This document shows, one piece after another, positions 1-8,129 of a DNA stretch of 63,160 bases. Source of the stretch: Butyricicoccus pullicaecorum (GTDB taxonomy: Bacteria > Bacillota > Clostridia > Oscillospirales > Butyricicoccaceae). A program made the translations under genes and the position numbers. The notes below the pieces were generated by a model. That model ran no database searches and had not been told where the DNA came from. It worked only from the letters and a program-made list of their open reading frames with translations. How positions within the stretch are numbered: the stretch's first letter is position 1; every line of letters starts with the position of its first letter. The stretch is taken from NCBI GenBank assembly GCA_018366195.1, contig JAGZIN010000013.1, positions 1 through 63,160 on the forward strand. Reading direction: 5' to 3'.

Positions 1-120
1 TATTCGAAAAGGGGCGAGAACAGGTCGGCGGTGATTACACCGTAAAAAATATGCCTGTGGCATGTTTTTTAGACCGCGGGAGAGTCCCATCTGAGTCGCT
101 AAATTTCTTTTTACTTTAGG
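1..120. other. Left-edge non-coding stretch with symmetrical hairpin
   Basis: No supported gene. Positions 44-70 form an A-run/T-run hairpin around a short loop (TATGCC / GGCATG arms) that could act as a bidirectional terminator. A second small inverted repeat, CGGTGATTACACCG, lies just before it. A minus-strand frame is open from about 88 to the edge but has no ribosome site, so I do not call it. I compared it by eye with T-box, FMN, glycine and tmRNA patterns and found no convincing match. Confidence 0.3.
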
Positions 121-200
121 AGAAGGCGAGAAGAGAGAGAATCATATCAATTCGCTAATTTTTCATTCGGGAAAGTAAAATCCATTTTTCGTAACAATAT

Positions 201-276
201 GCTGTTGTAGCTCAGCAGGCAGAGCACTTCCTTGGTAAGGAAGAGGTCGACAGTTCGAATCTGTTCAACAGCTCCA
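201..276 (+). tRNA. tRNA-Thr (GGT anticodon)
   Basis: A 76-base cloverleaf with encoded CCA. The acceptor arms GCTGTTG and CAACAGC pair, followed by discriminator T and CCA. The anticodon stem CTTCC/GGAAG encloses loop TTGGTAA, giving anticodon GGT. The T-arm carries the normal TTCGAAT loop. Confidence 0.96.
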
Positions 277-282
277 AATAAA

Positions 283-317
283 AACAAGCAAGAAAATAAA
301 TTCTTGCTTGTTTTTTA
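283..317 (+). terminator. Intrinsic terminator after tRNA-Thr
   Basis: A 12-bp stem (AACAAGCAAGAA paired with TTCTTGCTTGTT) is followed by a T run, seven bases after the tRNA CCA end. Confidence 0.85.
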
Positions 318-380
318 ATGTCATAAAAAATCAATGGAGCATGCTGCTTTGAAATTTTCAAAGCTATTGTGAATCGTAAA

Positions 381-418
381 CAAAAAGCGGAAGAATATCA
401 ATTCTTCCACTTTTTTGT
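381..418 (-). terminator. Terminator of the leftward serine unit
   Basis: An inverted repeat CAAAAAGCGGAAGAAT / ATTCTTCCAC plus a T run lies just past the sdaAA stop codon. A and T runs flank both sides, so it may work in both directions. Confidence 0.75.
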
Positions 419-448
419 TTGATCAACCGCACAGAAGTGTGTTGATTG

Positions 449-1324
449 CTATTCACCGAATATTTCTTGCTTTAGACGTATGCCAGTTGGCGTGGCAGCC
501 AGTCCGCCTAAAGCAGTTTCCTTGAGTGCACAGGGCATTGCATCTCCAACTTCACGCATTGCCTCAATGACTTCATCAACTGGAATCACACTTTGAATTC
601 CTGCCAGAGCGAGTTCGGCTGCTGTAAACGCACAGGCAACGCCGCCTGCATTGCGCTTGACACAAGGTACCTCTACCAGACCTGCAATCGGGTCGCATAC
701 CAAACCCAGTTGGTTTTTGATTGCAATTGCACAAGCATGTCCACACATCTCGGGAGTTCCGCCCGCCATTTCCACTAAAGCGGCAGCTGCCATTGCAGAA
801 GCACTGCCACATTCTGCCTGACAGCCTCCTTGTGCACCTGCAATAGAAGCTTTGGTCGCAATTACCATACCGAATGCGCCGGCGGTAAAGAGTGCCATGA
901 CTGCAATCTCTTCCGGAAGCTCTCGTTCCTCCAGCAAAGAGAGGATTGTTCCCGGCAGAATACCACAGGAACCAGCAGTTGGAGCAGCTACAATTTTTCC
1001 CATCGCTGCATTATACTCAGATACTGCAAGCGCTCGGGTAAGTGCGTTGCCGAAAAAAGAGCCGCACAAGCCACCAGTTTTGCTGTACTGCTGCATTTTA
1101 TAGGCATCTCCACCTGTTAGACCGCTGGTGGACTTCAAATCCTGTGCGGTACCTTCTGCAACGGCCTCCTGCATCACATGCAGGTTATCGCGCATGCGTG
1201 CAAATAATTTTTCACGGGGGGTTTCTGTCTGTTCTGCCTGATCGCGTATTACCAGTTCAGAAATTGTGATATTTTCTTTTTTTGCTGCTTGAATCAGTTC
1301 AGCAATGGAATTATAATCCAGCAT
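449..1324 (-). CDS. sdaAA: L-serine dehydratase, iron-sulfur type, alpha subunit
   Basis: This is the alpha subunit (291 aa, normal length) of the two-subunit iron-sulfur L-serine dehydratase, which converts serine to pyruvate and ammonia. Visible family features are the cysteine-containing segments TAGSCGILPG, GGCQAECGSASAMAAAA and GLVCDPIAGLVEVPC, which supply ligands for the oxygen-sensitive [4Fe-4S] cluster. The ATG follows a strong AAGGAGG. The gene lies 11 bases downstream of sdaAB in the same leftward unit, with a sodium symporter further upstream, so import and deamination of serine are probably coupled. Identification is secure at family level. Confidence 0.95.
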   Translation of the reverse strand: MLDYNSIAELIQAAKKENITISELVIRDQAEQTETPREKLFARMRDNLHVMQEAVAEGTAQDLKSTSGLTGGDAYKMQQYSKTGGLCGSFFGNALTRALAVSEYNAAMGKIVAAPTAGSCGILPGTILSLLEERELPEEIAVMALFTAGAFGMVIATKASIAGAQGGCQAECGSASAMAAAALVEMAGGTPEMCGHACAIAIKNQLGLVCDPIAGLVEVPCVKRNAGGVACAFTAAELALAGIQSVIPVDEVIEAMREVGDAMPCALKETALGGLAATPTGIRLKQEIFGE

Positions 1325-1335
1325 AAATTTCCTCC

Positions 1336-1995
1336 TTAAATGGCACGAACCAGTACGACTCCTGTGATATGCTGCAATTCACGAAGCCAGTTAATCATAG
1401 AGTCGGACACATCTCCGTCTACCTCAATTGTCATGACTGCTTCACCGCCCTTTTGCGGACGGGATAAGCGAAAGTTTCCAATGTTCGCTCCTGAATATGC
1501 CATAGTATTGGTTACCGCAGCAATGACACCCGGGGTATCCTTATGCAGGACAATCAGTGTATTGTATTGTCCTGTGAATTGGACATCTAATCCGTTGATA
1601 TTGGTTACAATAATATTGCCGCCGCCAATAGAAGCCCCTGTGATATGACAGGTGTTCCCGTTTTGTCCGGTCAGCTCAAGAATTGCAGTATTGGGGTGGG
1701 CACCCGGGAGCGTGGTGAGATAAAATTCATATTCCAGCCCTTCCTCTCCTGCCAGTGTCAATGCATTGCGCAAACGGGGGTCATAGGTGTGCATATCCAG
1801 AATACCTGCAATGAGTGCCTTGTCCGTGCCATGCCCGCGATAGGTTTGAGCAAACGAACCACATAGACCGATACGTGCTTTTATGGGACGGTCGGCAAGG
1901 ATTTTACGTGCAACACGCCCAAGACGGCAAGCACCTGCCGTATGGGAACTAGATGGACCAATCATAACAGGACCAATGATATCAAAAATTTGCAT
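1336..1995 (-). CDS. sdaAB: L-serine dehydratase, iron-sulfur type, beta subunit
   Basis: This is the beta subunit (219 aa) that pairs with SdaAA. The N-terminal MQIFDIIGPVMIGPSSSHTA is the family signature, and the C-terminal about 75 residues form an ACT-like regulatory domain (NTLIVLHKDTPGVIAAVT onward) that may sense serine. The frame is open further upstream, but the start at 1995 is chosen because AAGGAGTAGG lies directly in front of it and the signature begins there. The stop is 11 bases before sdaAA, so the two are co-transcribed. A GC-rich hairpin lies between this gene and the upstream transporter. Confidence 0.94.
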   Translation of the reverse strand: MQIFDIIGPVMIGPSSSHTAGACRLGRVARKILADRPIKARIGLCGSFAQTYRGHGTDKALIAGILDMHTYDPRLRNALTLAGEEGLEYEFYLTTLPGAHPNTAILELTGQNGNTCHITGASIGGGNIIVTNINGLDVQFTGQYNTLIVLHKDTPGVIAAVTNTMAYSGANIGNFRLSRPQKGGEAVMTIEVDGDVSDSMINWLRELQHITGVVLVRAI

Positions 1996-2040
1996 AATCC
2001 TACTCCTTTTACGTTGATTTGGAATCAATGAAATTTCACA

Positions 2041-2066
2041 AGCAGCCGTGCCCGAAGGCACGGCTG
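2041..2066 (-). terminator. Hairpin between symporter and sdaAB
   Basis: AGCAGCCGTGCC and GGCACGGCTGT pair around a CGAA tetraloop. There is no good T run on the minus strand, so it is more likely a processing or partial-attenuation hairpin than a full terminator. Confidence 0.45.
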
Positions 2067-2080
2067 TTTCACTTGGATTT

Positions 2081-3286
2081 TTACTTTTTAATCCACTTCT
2101 TGTAAATCGTATCCACAATCACACCGATTGCATTATCACCGGAAACATTACAAGCCGTACCAAAAGAATCCTGTGTGATATACAGTGCAACCATAATTGC
2201 ACAGATAGGACCTTCCGGGTCGCCAAGTTCTGTACCAAAAATCATATAGAGAAATGGAAGAGCAGTCATGATAGAACCACCGGGCGCACCAGGCGATGCA
2301 ATCATGGCAACCCCTAAGGTTGCGATGAAGGGAATCACAGTGGCAAGACTGATATCAATTTGGTTCATGAGACAAACTGCGGTTGCACATGCAGTAATGG
2401 TAATCATCGAGCCTGCCATGTGAATATTGGCGCATAGAGGAACAACAAAGTTGCGAATCTCGGGACAAACGCCATCGGCCTCTGCACACTGCAAATTGAC
2501 AGGAATGGTTGCAGCAGAGGACTGCGTGCCAAGAGCTGTGGTGTATCCGGGGAACTGATTTTTAATCAGCTGGAACGGATTTTTGTGGCTGATGCTGCCT
2601 GCAATGATGAATTGTATGGTAATGCAGATAAGGTGCATCAGAATGACAACAATGAATACCTTCCATAGAATACCTAAGATGACAAAGGTCTTACCAGAGC
2701 GTGTCATATCTACGAATGTACCGCAGATGTAAAGTGGCAGAAGCGGAACGATGGCAACATGCAGGACTTTATCAATGATTGCTGAAAAATCGTGGAAACC
2801 ATTGTAAAGGGAATTTCCCAGTTCTTTGCCGCGCATAGAGGACATGCAAAGACCGAGGATAAACGCCAGAAGTACAGCGGATAACGTGTCCAAAAGCGGC
2901 GTTACAGAAATAGACAGAAAAGGTGTCAAGGAGTTTCCGGCGGTTTCTGCAATCTGCTCCAGTGCATCTGGACTCATGAAAGACGGAAACAAAGTGCTGG
3001 AAACAAGATAAGAGGCTGAACCGGCAATCAATGTAGAAGCGTAAGCAAGACCTGCAGTTACAAGGAGCAGTTTACCAGCACCCTGCGATAGGTCTGCAAT
3101 GCCCATGGTAACGTATGCCAGAATCATGAGTGGAATGACAAATTTCAGGAACATGCTAAAGAGTGATGATGCCGTAACAACCAAGCGGCTGATTACCTCG
3201 GGAATGAACGGTTGCCCCAATAGAATACCCAAAAGGATACCGATAATGAGGCGGGGTACAAGCCCTAATTTTTTCTTTTCCATCAT
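2081..3286 (-). CDS. Sodium:dicarboxylate/amino acid symporter (DAACS family), probable serine carrier
   Basis: This is a 401-aa integral membrane symporter of the DAACS (GltP/SstT) family with about eight hydrophobic segments. The re-entrant-loop signature is visible as GTQSSAATIPVNLQCAEA, and a second conserved region reads PLCANIHMAGSMITITAC, close to the serine/threonine and dicarboxylate branches. The start MMEKKK follows a GGGGGA ribosome site. It is the first gene of a leftward unit ahead of sdaAB and sdaAA, so serine or a related small amino acid is the best substrate guess. The substrate cannot be read from sequence alone. A promoter lies at 3325-3353. Confidence 0.88.
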   Translation of the reverse strand: MMEKKKLGLVPRLIIGILLGILLGQPFIPEVISRLVVTASSLFSMFLKFVIPLMILAYVTMGIADLSQGAGKLLLVTAGLAYASTLIAGSASYLVSSTLFPSFMSPDALEQIAETAGNSLTPFLSISVTPLLDTLSAVLLAFILGLCMSSMRGKELGNSLYNGFHDFSAIIDKVLHVAIVPLLPLYICGTFVDMTRSGKTFVILGILWKVFIVVILMHLICITIQFIIAGSISHKNPFQLIKNQFPGYTTALGTQSSAATIPVNLQCAEADGVCPEIRNFVVPLCANIHMAGSMITITACATAVCLMNQIDISLATVIPFIATLGVAMIASPGAPGGSIMTALPFLYMIFGTELGDPEGPICAIMVALYITQDSFGTACNVSGDNAIGVIVDTIYKKWIKK

Positions 3287-3324
3287 AGAATCCCCCTAAT
3301 CGTAGATTGTGATTGTGCACTCTC

Positions 3325-3353
3325 ATTATACAGATTCGATTCCCCTTACGCAA
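3325..3353 (-). promoter_or_regulatory. SigA-type promoter of the serine unit
   Basis: On the minus strand TTGCGT, 17 bases and TATAAT lie about 40 bases before the symporter start. Confidence 0.7.
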
Positions 3354-3840
3354 CCGGATAGAAATCGAGAATCCCTAGATTGTTTCTATTTGAATGTCCG
3401 CTACACGCGGAATTATAAAAGAAAATCCACAATGTACGAACAAAAAACGATAAAAAGGAAAACTTACAATAGATGTATAGAAAATAGATGTGTAATCTTG
3501 TAAGAAAATACCAATAAAATTAGCATTTACACGAAAAAAGAGTGTGTATCTTGTAAAAAATGTTCAGTACATTGTATATCTACGCATATATGAGAATAAA
3601 AACAAATCTAAAGTGTATTTGTGAAGTATCCTGTCTATCGGCTGTCTGGAGAAAAGCAGACTGCCCAAAAGAACCTTATGCGGTTGGAGGGGGCGGCAAT
3701 ATCCGGAAGTCGGAGTGCCGAGTAGAGGAACGGTGCCTTTTTGTCAAACAAAAGAGGATTATGGATTGTCAATAGGAATGTCGTTTTAGATATGACAAAA
3801 AAATAAGATGAGAATTGTAGAACTGCCCAAACGATTTGCA
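3354..3840. other. AT-rich intergenic region, nothing recognised
   Basis: About 490 bases between divergent transcription units. Short open frames exist on both strands but lack ribosome sites and protein-like composition. I see no tRNA, riboswitch or clear repeat here. Confidence 0.5.
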
Positions 3841-3846
3841 GCACCC

Positions 3847-3875
3847 TTGACAAGTGACTGGAACAGAGATATAGT
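3847..3875 (+). promoter_or_regulatory. Promoter of the anaerobic ribonucleotide reductase operon
   Basis: TTGACA, 17 bases, TATAGT: an almost consensus vegetative promoter about 120 bases before nrdD. The -10 overlaps a weak NrdR-like sequence (ACAGAGATATAGTATT, 3863-3878). Confidence 0.8.
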
Positions 3876-3898
3876 ATTAAAAGCATTACACGCTGAGA

Positions 3899-3914
3899 AC
3901 ACTAGATATAGTGT
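3899..3914. promoter_or_regulatory. NrdR box
   Basis: ACACTAGATATAGTGT matches the known NrdR operator pattern (ACAC-W-A-TATA-W-GTGT type) almost perfectly and is palindromic. NrdR is the ATP/dATP-sensing repressor of ribonucleotide reductase genes. It lies just downstream of the predicted transcription start. Confidence 0.85.
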
Positions 3915-3920
3915 TAGAAT

Positions 3921-3961
3921 TTATCCACAACAACAAAAAGTTGTGCACAGCTTTATGCACA
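3921..3961 (+). promoter_or_regulatory. Cluster of DnaA-box-like sites in the nrdD leader
   Basis: TTATCCACA (3921-3929) is a perfect DnaA box. TTGTGCACA (3941-3949, one mismatch to TTATNCACA) and TTATGCACA (3953-3961, full match) follow, all in the same orientation. DnaA control of ribonucleotide reductase is known in other bacteria; its use here is inferred. Confidence 0.55.
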
Positions 3962-3995
3962 GGCAAATCTGCCTTGGAAGGAGCCTTCTTTTTAC

Positions 3996-6326
3996 ATGAT
4001 AACAGAAATCATCAAACGAGATGGTCGTCATGCAGTCTTTGAATTGGACAAGCTTACGAATGCTATTTTTCAAGCGGCACAGGAATCTGAAACGTATGAC
4101 TATGAGACTGCGCGGGAACTGGCAAGCGCGGTGGAGCACAAGTTAGAACAAACCTCTTCAGATGTGCTTCTCAATGCTGAGCAGATTCAGACAGCAGTAG
4201 AACAGGTGCTGACGGAGGCTGGACAGCTGCAAATGGCGGAGCAGTATCGCCAGTACCGAAGGGAGCGCACCCGAGTACGTGAAATGAATACACGCTTGAT
4301 GAAAATTTACGAGGAGCTCACGTTTCAGTCGTCTGCTCAGAACAACACGAAGCGGGAAAATGCAAACATTGATGGCGATACGGCAATGGGAACCATGCTA
4401 AAATATGGTTCTGAGGGCGCAAAGCAGTTTTATGAAATGTTTCTTCTTGCACCTGAGCATGCTCGCGCCCATAGAGAGGGAGATATTCATATTCATGATT
4501 TGGATTTTTTGACACTGACAACAACTTGCTGTCAAATTGATTTGTGCAAGCTGTTTCGCGGCGGATTTTCTACGGGGCACGGTTTTCTGCGGGAACCCAA
4601 TGACATTCGTTCTTATTCTGCCCTTGCGTGTATTGCGCTGCAGTCCAATCAAAATGATCAGCATGGAGGGCAGTCAATCCCGAATTTTGAATATTCTATG
4701 GCGCCCGGAGTTGCCAAGACCTATCGCCGCCTCTTTACAGAAAATTTAACCAAAGCAGTCGAGATTTATTTGGAGCAGGACGATGGTGCACGAATAGGCA
4801 AATCAATTGTGCAGGAGGCTGAGCGGGAAACCGGCGCAAAAGCTGTGATAGCAGCGGACAATGGATTTGATGAAGCGGTATACCGCTTGCTCTGCACACA
4901 GACCGATGGCAAAACCGCAAAAAAAATCGTACATTTTACACACAAATATGCAAAGAAGGAAACAAGGCGTGCAGCCTATCAGGCGATGGAAGCGCTGGTT
5001 CATAATCTCAACACCATGCATTCTCGTGCAGGTGCACAGGTTCCATTTACTTCGTTAAATTATGGTACGGATACTTCACCGGAGGGCAGACTGGTCATGG
5101 AGTGCCTTTTGAAGGCAACAGAAGCTGGATTGGGAAACGGAGAGACCTCTATTTTTCCCATTCATATTTTTAAGGTCAAGGAAGGTGTCAATTACAATCC
5201 GGAAGATCCCAATTATGATTTATTCCAGCTTGCGATGCAGGTATCTGCAAAGCGTATGTTTCCCAATTTTTCTTTTTTAGATGCGCCCTTCAATGCGGCT
5301 TATTATCAGGCTGGATATCCGGAAACGGAGGCGACCTATATGGGCTGCCGCACCCGAGTCATTGGGAATATATATGACCCATCACGTGAAATCGTCAATG
5401 GACGCGGAAATCTAAGCTTTACCTCCATCAATCTGCCGCGTTTGGCAATTTTGAGTGACGGTGATATCAATGCTTTTTTTGCACAGCTGGATCAGAGAAT
5501 CAATCTGGTCATAGAGCAGCTGCTGGAACGATTCCGGATTCAGGCACAGAAAAAGGTACGCAATTATCCGTTCTTGATGGGACAGGGTGTATGGCTGGAC
5601 TCGGAAAAGCTGGATCCGGACGATGCGGTAGGTGAGGTGCTCAAGCATGGGACGCTGACTTGTGGATTTATTGGACTGGCAGAAACCCTCAAAGCACTGA
5701 TTGGTGTGCATCATGGTGAAAGCGACGCAGCGCAGGAGCTTGGACTGAAAATCATCTCGCATATGCGAAAGCGTATGGACGCTGCGTCAAAACAGTATCA
5801 GCTCAATTTCTCTTTGATTGCAACACCGGCAGAGGGATTATCCGGACGCTTTGTCCGTATGGACCGTGCGCGCTTCGGCAATATTCCGGGGGTTACGGAC
5901 CGCGAATATTACACCAATTCGTTTCATGTTCCAGTTTATTATCCCATTTCTGCTTTTGAAAAAATCCAGCGGGAGGCACCATACCATGCGCTGACCAATG
6001 GCGGACACATCAGCTATATTGAGCTCGACGGAGACCCTGCACAGAATCTGGAGGCGTTTGAAACCGTTGTGCGTGCCATGAAGGAAGCTGGTATGGGATA
6101 TGGCGCCATCAATCACCCAATCGACCGGGATCCCGTTTGCGGATATACAGGCATCATTGGTGATGTATGTCCGCGTTGTGGACGGCGGGAGGGTGAAGGC
6201 GTTCCACTTGCCAAGCTGCATAAGCTGGGACTCTATCGGCATTTGAATACAACAACACTGGGGTACCATGGAGACCCTTATGAGGAGCAAGAGCGCACTG
6301 TAAATCCACTTTGCGTGCAACCATAA
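3996..6326 (+). CDS. nrdD: Anaerobic (class III) ribonucleoside-triphosphate reductase, catalytic body without glycyl-radical domain
   Basis: This 776-aa protein reduces ribonucleotides to deoxyribonucleotides without oxygen. An N-terminal ATP-cone (about residues 1-95, starting ITEIIKRDGRHAVFELDKL) would bind ATP/dATP for overall activity control. The 10-stranded barrel follows, with segments such as GDIHIHDLDFLTLTTTCCQ and LNTMHSRAGAQVPFTSLNYG. Near the end VCGYTGIIGDVCPRCGRREG carries the zinc cysteines. The protein stops at NPLCVQP without the expected RITGYL-type glycyl-radical motif, which is instead encoded by the next gene in another frame. A GGAAGGAG ribosome site supports the start. 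Confidence 0.95.
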   Translation: MITEIIKRDGRHAVFELDKLTNAIFQAAQESETYDYETARELASAVEHKLEQTSSDVLLNAEQIQTAVEQVLTEAGQLQMAEQYRQYRRERTRVREMNTRLMKIYEELTFQSSAQNNTKRENANIDGDTAMGTMLKYGSEGAKQFYEMFLLAPEHARAHREGDIHIHDLDFLTLTTTCCQIDLCKLFRGGFSTGHGFLREPNDIRSYSALACIALQSNQNDQHGGQSIPNFEYSMAPGVAKTYRRLFTENLTKAVEIYLEQDDGARIGKSIVQEAERETGAKAVIAADNGFDEAVYRLLCTQTDGKTAKKIVHFTHKYAKKETRRAAYQAMEALVHNLNTMHSRAGAQVPFTSLNYGTDTSPEGRLVMECLLKATEAGLGNGETSIFPIHIFKVKEGVNYNPEDPNYDLFQLAMQVSAKRMFPNFSFLDAPFNAAYYQAGYPETEATYMGCRTRVIGNIYDPSREIVNGRGNLSFTSINLPRLAILSDGDINAFFAQLDQRINLVIEQLLERFRIQAQKKVRNYPFLMGQGVWLDSEKLDPDDAVGEVLKHGTLTCGFIGLAETLKALIGVHHGESDAAQELGLKIISHMRKRMDAASKQYQLNFSLIATPAEGLSGRFVRMDRARFGNIPGVTDREYYTNSFHVPVYYPISAFEKIQREAPYHALTNGGHISYIELDGDPAQNLEAFETVVRAMKEAGMGYGAINHPIDRDPVCGYTGIIGDVCPRCGRREGEGVPLAKLHKLGLYRHLNTTTLGYHGDPYEEQERTVNPLCVQP

Positions 6327-6352
6327 ACAAAGAGAAAGAAGGCTGTATCAAA

Positions 6353-6556
6353 ATGACAAAAGGATATCGTGTAACCGAAGCAGATGGGGTTGCTGTCGTT
6401 GGAGAAGGTGTCGGATTTGAAAGAATCCGTCGAATCACAGGGTATTTGGTTGGGACACTCGATCGGTTTAACAATGGAAAACGGGCAGAAGAAAATGACC
6501 GTGTAAAGCATGGGGTATCCTGCTGCTCGCTCCATGACAGCACACGTTCCGCATAG
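6353..6556 (+). CDS. Free-standing glycyl-radical domain of anaerobic ribonucleotide reductase
   Basis: This 67-aa protein contains RIRRITGYLVGTLDRFNNG and then KRAEENDRVKHG, which is the C-terminal glycyl-radical motif of class III reductases; the radical glycine is the G in ITGYL. It starts 26 bases after nrdD in a different frame, has its own ATG with an AGAAGG site, and ends four bases before the nrdG start. The N-terminal part (TKGYRVTEADGVAVVGEGVG) does not look like a continuation of NrdD, so this is probably a genuine separate subunit rather than a sequencing frameshift. I recall similar split arrangements in other Clostridia. The last dozen residues after VKHG look like tail extension. 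Confidence 0.82.
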   Translation: MTKGYRVTEADGVAVVGEGVGFERIRRITGYLVGTLDRFNNGKRAEENDRVKHGVSCCSLHDSTRSA

Positions 6557-6560
6557 GCAG

Positions 6561-7070
6561 ATGGATAAGCTGCTTCGCATTGCGGGAACCATTTCGGAAT
6601 CTATTGTAGATGGACCTGGATTTCGCTATGTCATTTTTACGCAGGGTTGTCCGCATCGGTGTTCGGGGTGTCACAATCCAGAAACGCATGACTTTGCAGG
6701 GGGTCACCTGATAGAGCCTGATGTGCTGGTGCAGGATATCCTCAAAAATCCGCTTTTATCTGGTGTGACCTTTTCAGGAGGAGAACCGTTCTGTCAGGCA
6801 CAGGCGTTGTTCGCGGTTGCAGAAAAGCTGCAAGGCAAAAAACATTTGATGGCATATAGCGGATATACATGGGAACAGCTTTTGGAGCTGCCAGACCCTT
6901 GGGTTTTGCGCCTGTTGCAAAAGCTGACGATTTTGGTTGACGGACCATTTATAGAGACGCAAAAGGGTTTGGAACTGCGCTTCCGTGGCAGCAGCAATCA
7001 GCGCGTCTTAGATGTGCCTGCATCATTTGCCGCCGGACAGGCTGTTTGGCTGGAAGGCTATCAAATATAG
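6561..7070 (+). CDS. nrdG: Anaerobic ribonucleotide reductase-activating protein (radical SAM)
   Basis: This 169-aa radical SAM activase installs the glycyl radical on the reductase. FTQGCPHRCSGCHNPETHDF contains the CxxxCxxC motif that binds [4Fe-4S], followed by VTFSGGEPF, the glycine-rich SAM-binding GGE motif. An upstream extension is open (ATG at 6510 or 6534), but 6561 matches the family N-terminus (KLLRIAGTISESIVDGPGFR) and is four bases after the previous stop, suggesting translational coupling. A hairpin follows at 7117. Confidence 0.93.
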   Translation: MDKLLRIAGTISESIVDGPGFRYVIFTQGCPHRCSGCHNPETHDFAGGHLIEPDVLVQDILKNPLLSGVTFSGGEPFCQAQALFAVAEKLQGKKHLMAYSGYTWEQLLELPDPWVLRLLQKLTILVDGPFIETQKGLELRFRGSSNQRVLDVPASFAAGQAVWLEGYQI

Positions 7071-7116
7071 AGAAATCAAATGACAGACGCGAATCAGAAA
7101 GAGGTTTGCGCAGAGC

Positions 7117-7166
7117 GCCCAGAGTCAAACGGCTGAGAAATGCTGTCTGATTCTGGGCTTTCTTGT
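7117..7166 (+). terminator. Probable terminator after nrdG
   Basis: GCCCAGA and TCTGGGC pair across a long loop and are followed by TTTCTTGT. It is moderate in strength because the loop is large. Confidence 0.5.
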
Positions 7167-7245
7167 GTGTAAGAGAATGGATTTGAGAACGAGCGGGCAG
7201 TTTTTCTATTTTTTGTGCAGTGTGTTTTGAAAGGAGACGAGAGAT

Positions 7246-8007
7246 ATGCGCAATACAATCGAAAAAGCGCAGCAGAAAATTCGCAGAAAAGAGCGCAAAT
7301 ATCTGGAACGTGCATCTGGCAAAAAACTTACAGGTCAGACTGCTATTCCGAAAAAGGCACAGGCTGCTTTGACAGCTGCATTTGCACGGGGGTTGGATTT
7401 GGTGCTCAAAAAGGGAGATTGGCTGATTCGGCGCGGGATTGACGAAACAGAGATTGCACAGACATTTTATGAACAGGATAGCAAGGTTAGACAAAAGCCG
7501 TGTGCAAAGCATCTCCGCACGCTTGGTACACGGGCGCGTCAGGTACGGCGGAGTGGCTCCGGTGCTGCATTGGCGGAGGGGGTCGGGTTGGGGGTGCTTG
7601 GGATTGGGCTGCCGGATATCCCGATTTTTTTAGCAGGATTGCTGCGAGGGATTTATCAAATCGCATTGTCCTATGGTGTAGATGTGCGGGAAAAACACGA
7701 ACAGATATATCTCATGCTGCTGCTTTCTTGTGCGGGTGCGCCGCAGCCGGAACGGCAGGAACGGCTGGATTGGTTGGCACAAGAAATTCAGGCAGGAAGA
7801 GAAATATCAGAATGTTTGGAGGCGGTGCAGAGAGAAGCCGCGGAAAGTCTGGCGCAGGGTATGTTGACTGCAAAGTTCATACAGGGCTTGCCGATTGTTG
7901 GGGTGGCTGGCGGAATTTATAACCTTCCTCTTTATCACCGTATCACGGGCTATGCCGTGCTGCAATATCAAAAGCGATATCTTTGGGGTCTGTCTGCGCG
8001 AAAATGA
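7246..8007 (+). CDS. EcsC family protein
   Basis: This 253-aa protein has the EcsC-family core: a basic N-terminal helix region, a central hydrophobic part GVGLGVLGIGLPDIPIFLAG and RGIYQIALSYG, and a C-terminal IQGLPIVGVAGGIYNLPLYH segment. EcsC is named after the third gene of the Bacillus ecs ABC transporter operon; its molecular role is not established and stand-alone copies like this are common. The AAAGGAG site before the ATG is good. It is likely peripheral or embedded in the membrane. There is no neighbouring ABC transporter to explain its function. Confidence 0.8.
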   Translation: MRNTIEKAQQKIRRKERKYLERASGKKLTGQTAIPKKAQAALTAAFARGLDLVLKKGDWLIRRGIDETEIAQTFYEQDSKVRQKPCAKHLRTLGTRARQVRRSGSGAALAEGVGLGVLGIGLPDIPIFLAGLLRGIYQIALSYGVDVREKHEQIYLMLLLSCAGAPQPERQERLDWLAQEIQAGREISECLEAVQREAAESLAQGMLTAKFIQGLPIVGVAGGIYNLPLYHRITGYAVLQYQKRYLWGLSARK

Positions 8008-8129
8008 ACAGATAAAGCGGCTGTGATTGGGAAAATACTGGATATTTTTGCAGAAATCATATAAAATGCTTGAAAAATACTCCGCAATCGCATAAAATAG
8101 GGGGTGTAATAACTATAAAGAGGCGTTTT

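Noticed and set aside
3560..3775. Plus-strand 71-codon frame in the gap before nrdD
   Set aside because: No ribosome site, no family resemblance; AT-rich intergenic DNA.
3847..3961. Second full NrdR box
   Set aside because: The sequence at 3863-3878 matches only partly and is 36 bases from the main box, not the usual spacing of about 31; mentioned only as weak.
6300..6360. Sequencing frameshift in nrdD
   Set aside because: The downstream frame has its own start and an N-terminus that does not continue the NrdD sequence, so a split gene is more likely; still flagged for checking.
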